A stretch of 14,449 bases of DNA from Corticimicrobacter sp040137905 (GCF_040137905.1 NZ_JBEFDG010000037.1:1-14449); one strand, 5' to 3'; positions 8,337 through 14,449 are shown, counted from the first letter of the stretch. Translations and numbers: made by a program. Notes: generated by a model from the letters alone, not told the origin.

Positions 8337-9542
8337 TCAACGAACGATATCCCGCAGCGCCTGGCCAAGCCGCTGCATTCCCTGGGTGATTTCCTGCTCC
8401 GGTGCCGAGGCAAAGGACAGGCGGAACGCCTGCTCATCCAGCGCCTTCGGGTCCGGGTAGAAAGCCGATCCCGGCACGAAGACCACCTCGCGCTTGATCG
8501 CCTTCTGCAACACTTCGCTGGCCCGCACGCCCGGATTGAAACGCGCCCAGACAAACATGCCGCCCTCCGGTGCGCGATAGCGGACCTGGCCCGCCAGACT
8601 GGTTTGCAGCCCATCGATCATGGCCTGACAACGGGCCCCGTAGGCTTGCAGCAGCGTGGGCAGATGGCGTTCATAGCCGCCAGCATCCAGATAGTCGGCC
8701 GCAATCTCCTGCATCCAGGGCGAAACCGACAGGTCATCGGCCTGCTTGGCGCTGACGCAACGCCGGCGCAGCTCCGGCGATGCCACCAGCCAGCCCAGGC
8801 GCAAGGCGGGTGCCACAGTCTTGGACAGGCTGGAGAGATAGACCACCCAGTTGCGCTCACCGCCTTCGGCCAGCGCAAACAGCGGCGGCACGGCATCGCC
8901 CCGGTAGCGCAACCCGGAATAGGGATCGTCTTCGACAACGACCACGCGATGAGCCTGCGCCATCTGGATCAGGCGCTTGCGTCGCTCCCGCGACAGCGTG
9001 CTGCCGGATGGATTGGAAAACGTCGCCACCAGGCAGATCATCTTGGGCTGCTCGGTACGCAGCAGCAGCTCCAGCGCGTCGAGATCGATGCCGTCCTCGC
9101 CGGAGGGCACCGTCAGCACCCGCGCACCGGTCTGCACCAACGCCTGCACCGAGGTCGGGAAGGAGGGGCTTTCGATGACCACGCTGTCGCCTGCCTCCAG
9201 CATGACCCGGGCGATCAGGGTCATGGCCTGCTGGGAACCGCCCGTCACCACCACCTCGGTATCGGGATCACTGACGATGCCACGACTGGCCGACAGCCGT
9301 GCCAATGCACGGCGCAGGCTGGCCTGCCCTTCGGTGCCCGAATACTGCAGGTATGCACCCAGGCGCAGATTCACCTGCTCCGAGGCCTGGCGCAACCCAT
9401 CCACATCGAACAGGACGGGATCGGGATACCCACCCGCGAAAGAGACCGTTCCCGGCCGGTTTGCATATTGAAGCAAAGCCCGGATCGGCGAGGATACGGG
9501 TTCCACGAAAGCCCTGGCATAGCGTGGCGATAAAGCCGTCAT
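8337..9542 (-). CDS. PLP-dependent aminotransferase, fold type I (2-aminoadipate/LysN-like)
   Basis: A 401-residue class I/II aminotransferase without a DNA-binding domain. It resembles the LysN/2-aminoadipate transaminase group, which also includes aromatic and branched-chain transaminases. Seen motifs: FAGGYPDP near 35-42, the PLP-phosphate GGSQQAM, Asn177 in FSNPSG, Asp205 and Tyr208 in EDDPYSGL, the Schiff-base Lys241 in SSLSKTVAPALRLGW, and a C-terminal Arg in AFRLSF. Start: the ATG at 9542 has GGAG six bases upstream; the GTG at 9560 is in frame but would place that ribosome site inside the gene. It is the first gene of the minus-strand series, 43 bases before the binding protein, behind a good promoter. 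It probably makes a 2-oxo acid from the imported amino acid; amino donor and acceptor are not predictable from motifs. Confidence 0.93.
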   Translation of the reverse strand: MTALSPRYARAFVEPVSSPIRALLQYANRPGTVSFAGGYPDPVLFDVDGLRQASEQVNLRLGAYLQYSGTEGQASLRRALARLSASRGIVSDPDTEVVVTGGSQQAMTLIARVMLEAGDSVVIESPSFPTSVQALVQTGARVLTVPSGEDGIDLDALELLLRTEQPKMICLVATFSNPSGSTLSRERRKRLIQMAQAHRVVVVEDDPYSGLRYRGDAVPPLFALAEGGERNWVVYLSSLSKTVAPALRLGWLVASPELRRRCVSAKQADDLSVSPWMQEIAADYLDAGGYERHLPTLLQAYGARCQAMIDGLQTSLAGQVRYRAPEGGMFVWARFNPGVRASEVLQKAIKREVVFVPGSAFYPDPKALDEQAFRLSFASAPEQEITQGMQRLGQALRDIVR

Positions 9543-9573
9543 TTTTTTCTCCAGACCCACTTGATCGGAATGC

Positions 9574-9585
9574 GAACATATGTTC
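9574..9585. promoter_or_regulatory. Candidate operator: perfect palindrome GAACATATGTTC
   Basis: A self-complementary 12-bp site in the 161-base divergent region between the aminotransferase and hslV genes. It lies just downstream of a TATAAT box on the minus strand, so it would cover roughly +2 to +14 of that transcript, a position where a bound repressor blocks transcription. The IclR-family protein encoded in the same series is the obvious candidate. The GAAC-N4-GTTC form also matches LexA boxes of Gram-positive bacteria, but proteobacterial LexA normally uses CTGT-N8-ACAG. Confidence 0.45.
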
Positions 9586-9593
9586 TAATTAAA

Positions 9594-9623
9594 ATTATAA
9601 GAAAATGCCGATCCTTCCGTCAC
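9594..9623 (-). promoter_or_regulatory. Likely sigma-70 promoter of the aminotransferase/transporter operon
   Basis: On the minus strand a perfect TATAAT (9599-9594) is preceded, after 18 bases, by GTGACG (9623-9618), which matches four of six bases of TTGACA. The predicted transcript begins near 9587, about 45 bases before the ATG at 9542. The AT-rich patch stands out in otherwise GC-rich DNA. No equally good promoter is seen elsewhere in the gene series. Confidence 0.6.
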
Positions 9624-9645
9624 CTTGGGGAATACCCGCGCACGA

Positions 9646-9675
9646 CCCTTGAATTCCAGAAAGCCGCCCCCATGT
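9646..9675 (+). promoter_or_regulatory. Sigma-32 (RpoH) heat-shock promoter of hslVU
   Basis: CCCTTGAA at 9646-9653 and CCCCATGT at 9668-9675 are separated by 14 bases. This matches the RpoH consensus (CTTGAA, 13-17 bases, CCCCATnT) almost perfectly. Transcription should begin around 9682, giving a leader of about 20 bases before the hslV ATG at 9704. hslVU is a classical heat-shock operon in proteobacteria, so site and context agree. Confidence 0.85.
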
Positions 9676-9703
9676 GCAGCTTCCAAGGCAAGGAAAAGGA
9701 ACC

Positions 9704-10243
9704 ATGGAACAATTTCACGCCACTACCATTCTCTGCGTCCGGCGCGGCAATCGCGTTGCCCTGGGCGGAGACGGCCAGGTCACGCTGGGCAACGTGGTCA
9801 TCAAGGGTACGGCCCGCAAGATCCGCCGCCTCTACCACGACAAGGTGCTGGCCGGTTTCGCCGGTGCCACGGCCGACGCCTTCACGCTGCAGGAGCGCTT
9901 CGAGACCAAGCTGGAAAAGCACCAGGGCCACCTGATGCGCGCCGCCATCGAGCTCACCCGTGACTGGCGCACCGACCGTGTGCTGCGCCGCCTCGAAGCC
10001 ATGCTGATCGTGGCCGACAAGGACCATACACTGGTACTGACCGGCAACGGTGACGTGCTTGAGCCCGAGCACAGCCTGGCCGCCATCGGCTCCGGCGGCA
10101 GCTATGCCCAGTCGGCTGCCCTGGCCCTGCTGCACAATACCGACATGCCACCCGAGGACATCGTCAAGAAGTCGCTCGAGATCGCCGGCGACCTGTGCAT
10201 CTACACCAACCAGCACCACACCATCGAACTCCTCGAAGGCTGA
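9704..10243 (+). CDS. hslV: ATP-dependent protease proteolytic subunit HslV (ClpQ)
   Basis: A 179-residue proteasome-like peptidase forming two stacked hexameric rings that degrade proteins unfolded by HslU in the cytoplasm. The sequence MEQFHA-TT shows a six-residue propeptide, after which Thr7 becomes the N-terminal nucleophile. GGDGQVTLGN, FAGATADAFTL and AIGSGGSYAQSAALALL are family hallmarks. The start at 9704 is set by this propeptide and by AAGGA nine bases upstream; earlier in-frame codons fall within the heat-shock promoter -10 element and leader. The longer propeptide compared with enterobacteria is usual for betaproteobacteria. It is followed five bases later by hslU. Confidence 0.97.
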   Translation: MEQFHATTILCVRRGNRVALGGDGQVTLGNVVIKGTARKIRRLYHDKVLAGFAGATADAFTLQERFETKLEKHQGHLMRAAIELTRDWRTDRVLRRLEAMLIVADKDHTLVLTGNGDVLEPEHSLAAIGSGGSYAQSAALALLHNTDMPPEDIVKKSLEIAGDLCIYTNQHHTIELLEG

Positions 10244-10248
10244 CCATC

Positions 10249-11580
10249 ATGTCCGCATCCATCATGACGCCCGCCGAGATCGTTTCCGAACTCGACAAGT
10301 ACATCGTCGGCCAGGATCGCGCCAAGCGCTCCGTCGCCATCGCCCTGCGCAACCGCTGGCGCCGCCAGCAGGTCGCGGAGCCCCTGCGCCACGAGATCCA
10401 GCCCAAGAACATCCTGATGATCGGCCCGACCGGCGTGGGCAAGACCGAGATCGCACGCCGCCTGGCCAAGCTGGCGAATGCGCCCTTCATCAAGATCGAG
10501 GCCACCAAGTTCACCGAAGTCGGCTATGTCGGCCGCGACGTCGACACCATCATCCGCGACCTGGTCGAGATCTCCATCAAGCAGACCCGCGAACAGGAAA
10601 TGAAACGGGTCCGCACCCAGGCCGAAGATGCCGCCGAGGATCGCATCCTCGATGTGCTCATCGCACCGCCACGCGACAGTGCAGGCAACCCCATGCGCGA
10701 GGAAAACGCCGCTCGCCAGACCTTTCGCAAGCGCCTGCGCGAAGGCCAGCTCGACACCATGGAAATCGAGATCGAGGTGGCCCAGGCTGCGCCGCAAATG
10801 GACATCATGGGGCCACCGGGCATGGAGGAAATGACCGAGCAATTGCGTGGCATGTTTGCCGGTCTGGCCCGCGACAAGCAAAAGCCGCGCAATCTGACCG
10901 TCAAGGAAGCCTTCAAGCTGCTGACCGAGGAAGAGGCCGGCAAGCGCATCAACGAAGAGGAACTGCGCAGCCGTGCCATCTCCAATGCCGAGCAGAACGG
11001 CATCGTCTTCCTGGACGAGATCGACAAGATCGCCACGCGCCAGGAACATGGCGGTGGTGACGTGTCCCGCCAGGGTGTGCAGCGCGACCTGCTGCCGCTG
11101 GTCGAGGGCACCACGGTCAACACCCGCTACGGCATGATCAAGACCGATCACATCCTGTTCATCGCCTCGGGGGCCTTCCACCTGTCGCGCCCGTCCGACC
11201 TGATCCCGGAGCTGCAGGGCCGCTTCCCGATCCGGGTCGAACTGGACTCGCTCAGCGCACAGGATTTCGTGCGCATCCTGTCGAGCACCAATGCCTCGCT
11301 GACCAAGCAATACACTGCCCTGCTGGCTACCGAAGAGGTCACGCTCGACTTCACCGAAGAAGGCGTGCAGCGCCTGGCCGAGATCGCCTTCTCAGTCAAC
11401 GAACGCACCGAAAACATCGGTGCGCGCCGCCTGTACACCGTCATGGAAAAACTGCTGGAAGCCCTGTCGTTCGACGCCGGCTCATCCAGCGGCAAGACCG
11501 TGACCATCGACGCGGCCTATGTCGATGACAAGCTCGAGGAAGCCGCCAGCCGGGAAGACCTGGCCCGCTACGTGCTTTGA
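10249..11580 (+). CDS. hslU: ATP-dependent protease ATPase subunit HslU (ClpY)
   Basis: A 443-residue AAA+ unfoldase that feeds substrates into HslV. It has Walker A GPTGVGKT (59-66), the GYVG pore motif (92-95), an inserted I-domain (about 105-225, charged, with the usual RILD..APP region), Walker B VFLDEIDK (253-260), the GRFPIRVEL segment and sensor-2 GARRL (391-395). The C-terminal LARYVL tail is the part that docks in HslV and activates it; other HslU proteins end similarly. The ATG at 10249 lies five bases after the hslV stop; a second in-frame ATG at 10264 (MTPAEIVSELDKYI) is an alternative start. Length is normal. It ends six bases from the convergent chuY-like stop, and no terminator hairpin with a T-run was seen in that junction. 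Confidence 0.97.
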   Translation: MSASIMTPAEIVSELDKYIVGQDRAKRSVAIALRNRWRRQQVAEPLRHEIQPKNILMIGPTGVGKTEIARRLAKLANAPFIKIEATKFTEVGYVGRDVDTIIRDLVEISIKQTREQEMKRVRTQAEDAAEDRILDVLIAPPRDSAGNPMREENAARQTFRKRLREGQLDTMEIEIEVAQAAPQMDIMGPPGMEEMTEQLRGMFAGLARDKQKPRNLTVKEAFKLLTEEEAGKRINEEELRSRAISNAEQNGIVFLDEIDKIATRQEHGGGDVSRQGVQRDLLPLVEGTTVNTRYGMIKTDHILFIASGAFHLSRPSDLIPELQGRFPIRVELDSLSAQDFVRILSSTNASLTKQYTALLATEEVTLDFTEEGVQRLAEIAFSVNERTENIGARRLYTVMEKLLEALSFDAGSSSGKTVTIDAAYVDDKLEEAASREDLARYVL

Positions 11581-11586
11581 TTTTCC

Positions 11587-12255
11587 TCAGCCCAGCGCCA
11601 CCGCCTGAACAGGATTGACGCACTGGGCCTGCCCGGCATCCACGGCAGCAAAAGCGCCTGGCAGCCCCTCCGGTGCTGCCAGCACCCGCACCACCAGCGC
11701 CGCCAGATCGGCACGCTGGATGAAGCCATGCACTTGCGGATCTGCGCACAAAATGCCTTGCCCGGTCGCCTCGCCATCACGCAGTCCTCCGGGGCGCAGG
11801 ATGGTGGCATCTGGCCATGCCGCCTGCAAATGCGCCTCGGCTTTTGACTTGGCATCGACTACCGCGCCGAAAGCCGCAATCGCCTGCGGTGAGCGGTAAG
11901 GGGCCATCTCCCCGCACCCCATGGCCGTCACCAGCACGAAGCGGCGCACCCGGCCGCTGGCCACGGCCTGATCGATGACATTGATATTGCCATCGGCATC
12001 GACCCGGCAGTCCCCTGGCCCGCCCCCCAGCAGCGACACCACATCGCAGGGCCCCGCCTGTGCCGCAAAGGCACGCGCCACGTCCCCAGGCAGCAAGGCA
12101 TCACCCCTGACCACGGACACGCCCAATGCCAGCAGCTCATCCGCCGCGGCCGACTCACGCAGCATGACCTGCACGGCCACGCCCTGCTGACGCAATTGCT
12201 GCGCCAGCAACAGGCCCGTGCCACGACTGGCACCAAAAACCAGAACCGGTGTCAT
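11587..12255 (-). CDS. NAD(P)-binding reductase, ChuY-like (putative anaerobilin reductase)
   Basis: A 222-residue Rossmann-fold protein of the atypical short-chain dehydrogenase group. The dinucleotide-binding motif GASRGTG is at residues 8-14. It is followed by a VRGD segment after the third strand, LLGGGPGD, LVTAMGCGE, a conserved SKAEAHL helix and TILRPGGL. In enterobacteria the corresponding gene chuY lies in chuWXY, and ChuY reduces anaerobilin, the linear tetrapyrrole made by ChuW, with NADPH. Assignment here rests on fold plus position as third gene after hutW and hutX; by fold alone it could be another NAD(P)H-binding protein. It overlaps hutX by ATGA and has AGGAG eight bases upstream. 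It is a little longer than E. coli ChuY. Confidence 0.8.
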   Translation of the reverse strand: MTPVLVFGASRGTGLLLAQQLRQQGVAVQVMLRESAAADELLALGVSVVRGDALLPGDVARAFAAQAGPCDVVSLLGGGPGDCRVDADGNINVIDQAVASGRVRRFVLVTAMGCGEMAPYRSPQAIAAFGAVVDAKSKAEAHLQAAWPDATILRPGGLRDGEATGQGILCADPQVHGFIQRADLAALVVRVLAAPEGLPGAFAAVDAGQAQCVNPVQAVALG

Positions 12256-12803
12256 GCCTGCGGCTCCTGAACCGCCAGACGCTGCTCCAGGGCATCGAAG
12301 CGCAACAGTTGATCCTGACGCAGTTCACGGTTTTCATCGCGCCCCACGTACACCTTGAACATCGCTGCCCCTTCAAGGTTGAAGAACAGGATGGAGCGCG
12401 TTTCCTTGCCCATGAAGGGACGGCGCACAAAGTAGATCGCACCGCAGCGGTCGGCACGCAAATGCCCGCTCACCACGCCACCGCCCTGCAGGTTGTAATA
12501 GCCATGCCCGGTTTTACCAACCGGCAGCGGGCCGGAGAATTCGATGATGGCATCCGCCGTATGCACAATCAGGGTAACGTCACCCCAGCTTGCAATATCC
12601 TCGAACGCGTCGATGAAGGCACTGCCCGGTGCCTGGCGGCGCACCTGGGCAGGCAGGCAATCGATCACCGTCTGCAAGGAAACCTGATGCTGGGCAGCCA
12701 GCGACTCGAGAATGCCATCCGGATTATCGGCCAACGCCACACGCAGGGCCACGCGGGCCTGGTCAGCCTCTGCCGGGATAGGGTGTGTGGATGCAATGCT
12801 CAT
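12252..12803 (-). CDS. hutX: Heme utilization cytosolic carrier protein HutX/ChuX
   Basis: A 183-residue HutX/ChuX-family protein, which binds heme in the cytosol and is thought to pass it to the degrading enzyme or hold it safely. Family segments are visible: GDVTLIVHTADAIIEFSGPLP, GYYNLQGGGVVSGHLRAD, the IYFVRRPFMGKETRSILFFN region and EGAAMFKVYVGRDENREL near the end. The ATG at 12803 is certain: a strong AAGGAGG stands seven bases upstream, and the start overlaps the hutW stop as ATGA. The in-frame extension to 13046 lies inside hutW. The strong ribosome site suggests it is made in greater amount than its upstream partner. Stop overlaps the next gene by ATGA. Confidence 0.93.
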   Translation of the reverse strand: MSIASTHPIPAEADQARVALRVALADNPDGILESLAAQHQVSLQTVIDCLPAQVRRQAPGSAFIDAFEDIASWGDVTLIVHTADAIIEFSGPLPVGKTGHGYYNLQGGGVVSGHLRADRCGAIYFVRRPFMGKETRSILFFNLEGAAMFKVYVGRDENRELRQDQLLRFDALEQRLAVQEPQA

Positions 12804-14224
12804 GAAACAACCTCCTTGTCCGCCACCTGGCGAAGAAAAACAGGCTCCCGGAGCTGTTGAGGACGTCCACCGGAAGCAGATGAATGCGCGGGCACGGCAT
12901 CGCCGCTCACCAGCGCATCGAATGCGAAAATCAGATTGCTGGCCCAGAAGCGGCCTGCCAGCGTCAAATCCAGCCGGCTTCCCTTGATCCGCAGCAACCC
13001 GGCCGACTGCCACTGCTCGGCCAGGTATTGCATCTGCTGCAGACATGGCTCAGGTGCCAGCGACTTCAGCCCTGCCAGATCCAGGCGACCGGCCTCGAAA
13101 CCGGCCGTCACCCGTTGCCGCGCCGGCTGCCGTGCATCCCCCACCGACAGCCCGGCCAGTGGTTTACGACCCGCCTGTACCGCCTCGCCGTAGCGGGTCA
13201 GGTCGCCATCGATGGCATAACTGTGCCCTCCCGCCAGGCCACCTGCCCCCGAACCATAGGCAAGACAATCCACACCCTCCTTGATCAGCCGGTTGTAGCG
13301 ATTCCGTTCCAGCGGCGTGCGCTGCCAATGGCTATTGCTGAGCTGGTTCCAGCCCTCGGCAGCCAGGAACGCGGCTCCCGCCCGGTACGACAGACTCTGA
13401 TGCTCCAGTGTCGCCATATCGGGAAACTTGCCATTGGCGGTGGCCCGCTGCAACGGTGTACCCGGGATCAGGTTCAGGCCATACAGATCAACGCCATCCG
13501 GAGCCAGCGCCACCGCCGTGCGCAGATCCTGCTGCCAGACGTCCTGTGTCTGGCCAGGCAGGCCGTACAGCAGATCGATAACCAGCGCCAGTTGCTCCCG
13601 GGCCCGCAATCGCTCCAGAAAATGGATCGCCTCTTCACGGCTGGACTGCCGACCCTGACGCCGCCTGACCTGGGTATCGAAACTCTGCACGCCAATCGAT
13701 ATCCGGTTCACACCTGCCGCAATGCAGGCATCGATCTTGTCATCATCGAAATGGGTAATCCGTGCTTCCAGCGTGACCTCGCAATCATCCGTCAGCGGCA
13801 GGCATTGCCGTGCCGTATTCAATATCCGCTCCAGTTGCTGTGCAGACAGCGCACTGGGCGTGCCACCGCCCAGATACAGCGCCTCGACCGGTGCCGAGCC
13901 TGCTGGCAGACGCGCAGCCTCACGGCTGATTTCCGCGACCAGACAATCGGTGTAGTGGGCCATCGCATCCTGCGAGCAGGCATTGCGATAGAAACCGCAG
14001 AACAGGCAATGATTGGCACAGAACGGCACATGGATATAGGCAATGCGATGGCTGCCGGGTGCCGCGTCCAGCACCTGGGCCCAGGCGGCGGCCATGCCTT
14101 CGGCAGGGACGGCCTGCTGGCGACGCCAGGGCATCACGGCACGTCGCATGGCAAATGCCGTACGCAAAGGATCATCGCCTGTTCTGGCGAAATAGGCTGC
14201 AAGCTTCTCGTCCATCCGACTCAT
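12800..14224 (-). CDS. hutW: Radical SAM methyltransferase for oxygen-independent heme degradation (HutW/ChuW)
   Basis: A radical SAM protein of about 474 residues, related to coproporphyrinogen dehydrogenase. The iron-sulfur motif is CANHCLFC (Cys69, Cys73, Cys76 from this start), followed by GFYRN, the SAM-binding YLGGGTPSAL and RISIGVQSFD. The DPL...FAMRRAVMPWR opening is typical of HutW/ChuW rather than HemW or HemN. ChuW opens the heme ring without oxygen, methylates it and frees iron, giving anaerobilin. Start is uncertain: ATG at 14224 is used, with GAGAG just upstream; ATG at 14215 (MDEKLAAYF) is equally possible, and ATG at 14269 would read through a hairpin and a non-conserved stretch. 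The tail after about residue 440 (SGDAVPAHSSASGG...) looks unconserved. First gene of a three-gene unit with hutX and a chuY-like gene. Confidence 0.92.
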   Translation of the reverse strand: MSRMDEKLAAYFARTGDDPLRTAFAMRRAVMPWRRQQAVPAEGMAAAWAQVLDAAPGSHRIAYIHVPFCANHCLFCGFYRNACSQDAMAHYTDCLVAEISREAARLPAGSAPVEALYLGGGTPSALSAQQLERILNTARQCLPLTDDCEVTLEARITHFDDDKIDACIAAGVNRISIGVQSFDTQVRRRQGRQSSREEAIHFLERLRAREQLALVIDLLYGLPGQTQDVWQQDLRTAVALAPDGVDLYGLNLIPGTPLQRATANGKFPDMATLEHQSLSYRAGAAFLAAEGWNQLSNSHWQRTPLERNRYNRLIKEGVDCLAYGSGAGGLAGGHSYAIDGDLTRYGEAVQAGRKPLAGLSVGDARQPARQRVTAGFEAGRLDLAGLKSLAPEPCLQQMQYLAEQWQSAGLLRIKGSRLDLTLAGRFWASNLIFAFDALVSGDAVPAHSSASGGRPQQLREPVFLRQVADKEVVS

Positions 14225-14238
14225 CACTCTCGATCGCC

Positions 14239-14256
14239 TGCAGGCACACGCCTGCA
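14239..14256. repeat. Perfect inverted repeat upstream of hutW start
   Basis: TGCAGGC and GCCTGCA form a perfect 7-bp stem with a 4-base loop, ending 15 bases before the hutW ATG at 14224. In the mRNA it would be a stable hairpin beside the ribosome-binding region. It may affect translation or mRNA stability, or be a repressor site. Its presence argues weakly against starting hutW at 14269. Confidence 0.45.
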
Positions 14257-14302
14257 CGCATGGGTTCAACAGATCGAGAAAGCGTAATCAGACGCAATTT
14301 CA

Positions 14303-14328
14303 GTCTGTTTGCGCTAGCGCAAACAGAC
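14303..14328. promoter_or_regulatory. Perfect 26-bp palindrome, candidate CRP/FNR-type operator for the heme unit
   Basis: The half-site GTCTGTTTGCGCT is followed directly by its exact reverse complement, with no loop and no mismatch. The centre (14315/14316) is about 91 bases upstream of the hutW ATG at 14224. Its core reads TTGCG-CTAG-CGCAA, the TTG-N8-CAA spacing shared by CRP/FNR-family sites. A weak -10 box TACGCT (14286-14281 on the minus strand) lies where a promoter activated from about -41.5 would need it. There is no T-run on either side, so it is not a terminator. Confidence 0.55.
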
Positions 14329-14449
14329 CCGGCCAAGCAACGAAGTCTTAATCCAACCCTCATCCATTCTTCATGTTTCTCCCCTTTCCTGCCCCGCACC
14401 GGCCTGATGAACCCTGATGGTGCCGGGTGCGCCGCAACAGTGCATATCC
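14329..14449. other. Right-edge region without a recognised gene
   Basis: No protein family can be recognised here on either strand. On the minus strand GGGGAG (14384-14379) precedes a four-codon frame MKNG-stop (14374-14360). A 17-codon frame starting at 14367 ends with a TAG exactly in the centre of the 26-bp palindrome (14316-14314). On the plus strand a frame beginning MNPDGAG, close to the edge, could start a divergent gene. None has enough support to call. No GATAAT-rich Fur box was seen here. Confidence 0.4.

Noticed and set aside
7313..8389. Plus-strand open frame of 358 codons opposite the binding-protein gene
   Set aside because: No motif or credible start; the opposite strand encodes a signal peptide and a complete solute-binding protein.
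8294..8614. N-terminal extension of the binding protein up to 8614
   Set aside because: It is Arg- and Cys-rich, overlaps the aminotransferase, and would bury the signal peptide. The start at 8293 has its own ribosome site.
9574..9585. SOS (LexA) box interpretation of GAACATATGTTC
   Set aside because: The match is to the Gram-positive/actinobacterial form. The window is betaproteobacterial, where LexA sites are of the CTGT-N8-ACAG type, and the flanking genes are not SOS genes. Kept only as a generic operator candidate.
12884..14287. Plus-strand open frame of 467 codons opposite hutW
   Set aside because: Composition is that of a reverse-strand shadow; no motif, and hutW on the other strand has complete catalytic motifs.
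14172..14399. Minus-strand 75-codon frame covering the palindrome and the hutW start region
   Set aside because: It overlaps hutW in another frame, reads through the palindrome and the hairpin, and has no recognisable motif or good start.
1..14449. CRISPR arrays, insertion sequences, tRNA or rRNA genes, prophage genes
   Set aside because: No regularly spaced repeats, transposase or integrase motifs, terminal inverted repeats or tRNA-like cloverleaf sequences were seen while reading both strands.

Overview
The window looks like chromosome from a betaproteobacterium of the order Burkholderiales, most probably Alcaligenaceae. Three things suggest this: high GC content, strong GC bias at third codon positions, and an HslV of the betaproteobacterial kind, with a short MEQFHA propeptide before the catalytic threonine. 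I saw no transposon, phage, CRISPR, tRNA or rRNA signal. Genus is not resolved.

Layout. (1) The left edge holds the 3' part of a plus-strand MocR-like regulator or aminotransferase (to 1030). (2) From 9542 down to 1032 runs one minus-strand series of eight genes: a fold-type I aminotransferase, a general amino-acid ABC transporter (binding protein, two permeases, ATPase; AapJQMP type), an IclR-family regulator, an HpcH/HpaI-type aldolase and a succinate-semialdehyde-type aldehyde dehydrogenase. Gaps are short (8-bp overlap to 90 bp), so this is probably one operon. Its likely promoter has a perfect TATAAT, and a perfect 12-bp palindrome lies just downstream of the predicted start of transcription. 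(3) Divergent from it is the hslVU protease operon (9704-11580), behind a near-consensus sigma-32 heat-shock promoter. (4) Convergent to hslU is a minus-strand three-gene unit (14224-11587), hutW-hutX-chuY type, for oxygen-independent heme breakdown. Its genes are joined by two ATGA overlaps. Upstream lie a 7-bp hairpin and a perfect 26-bp palindrome with a TTGCG-N4-CGCAA core.

How the genes may work together. The first operon reads as a complete route. An amino acid is imported and transaminated to a 2-oxo acid. The 2-oxo acid is cleaved by a pyruvate-type aldolase if it carries a 4-hydroxyl. The released aldehyde is then oxidised. If enzyme specificities match the family prototypes, the substrate would be a 4-hydroxy amino acid such as 2-amino-4-hydroxypimelate, giving pyruvate plus succinate semialdehyde and then succinate. 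This is inference; I know of no described pathway with this gene set. The heme unit would free iron from heme without oxygen, and its upstream palindrome has CRP/FNR-type spacing, which would fit anaerobic control.
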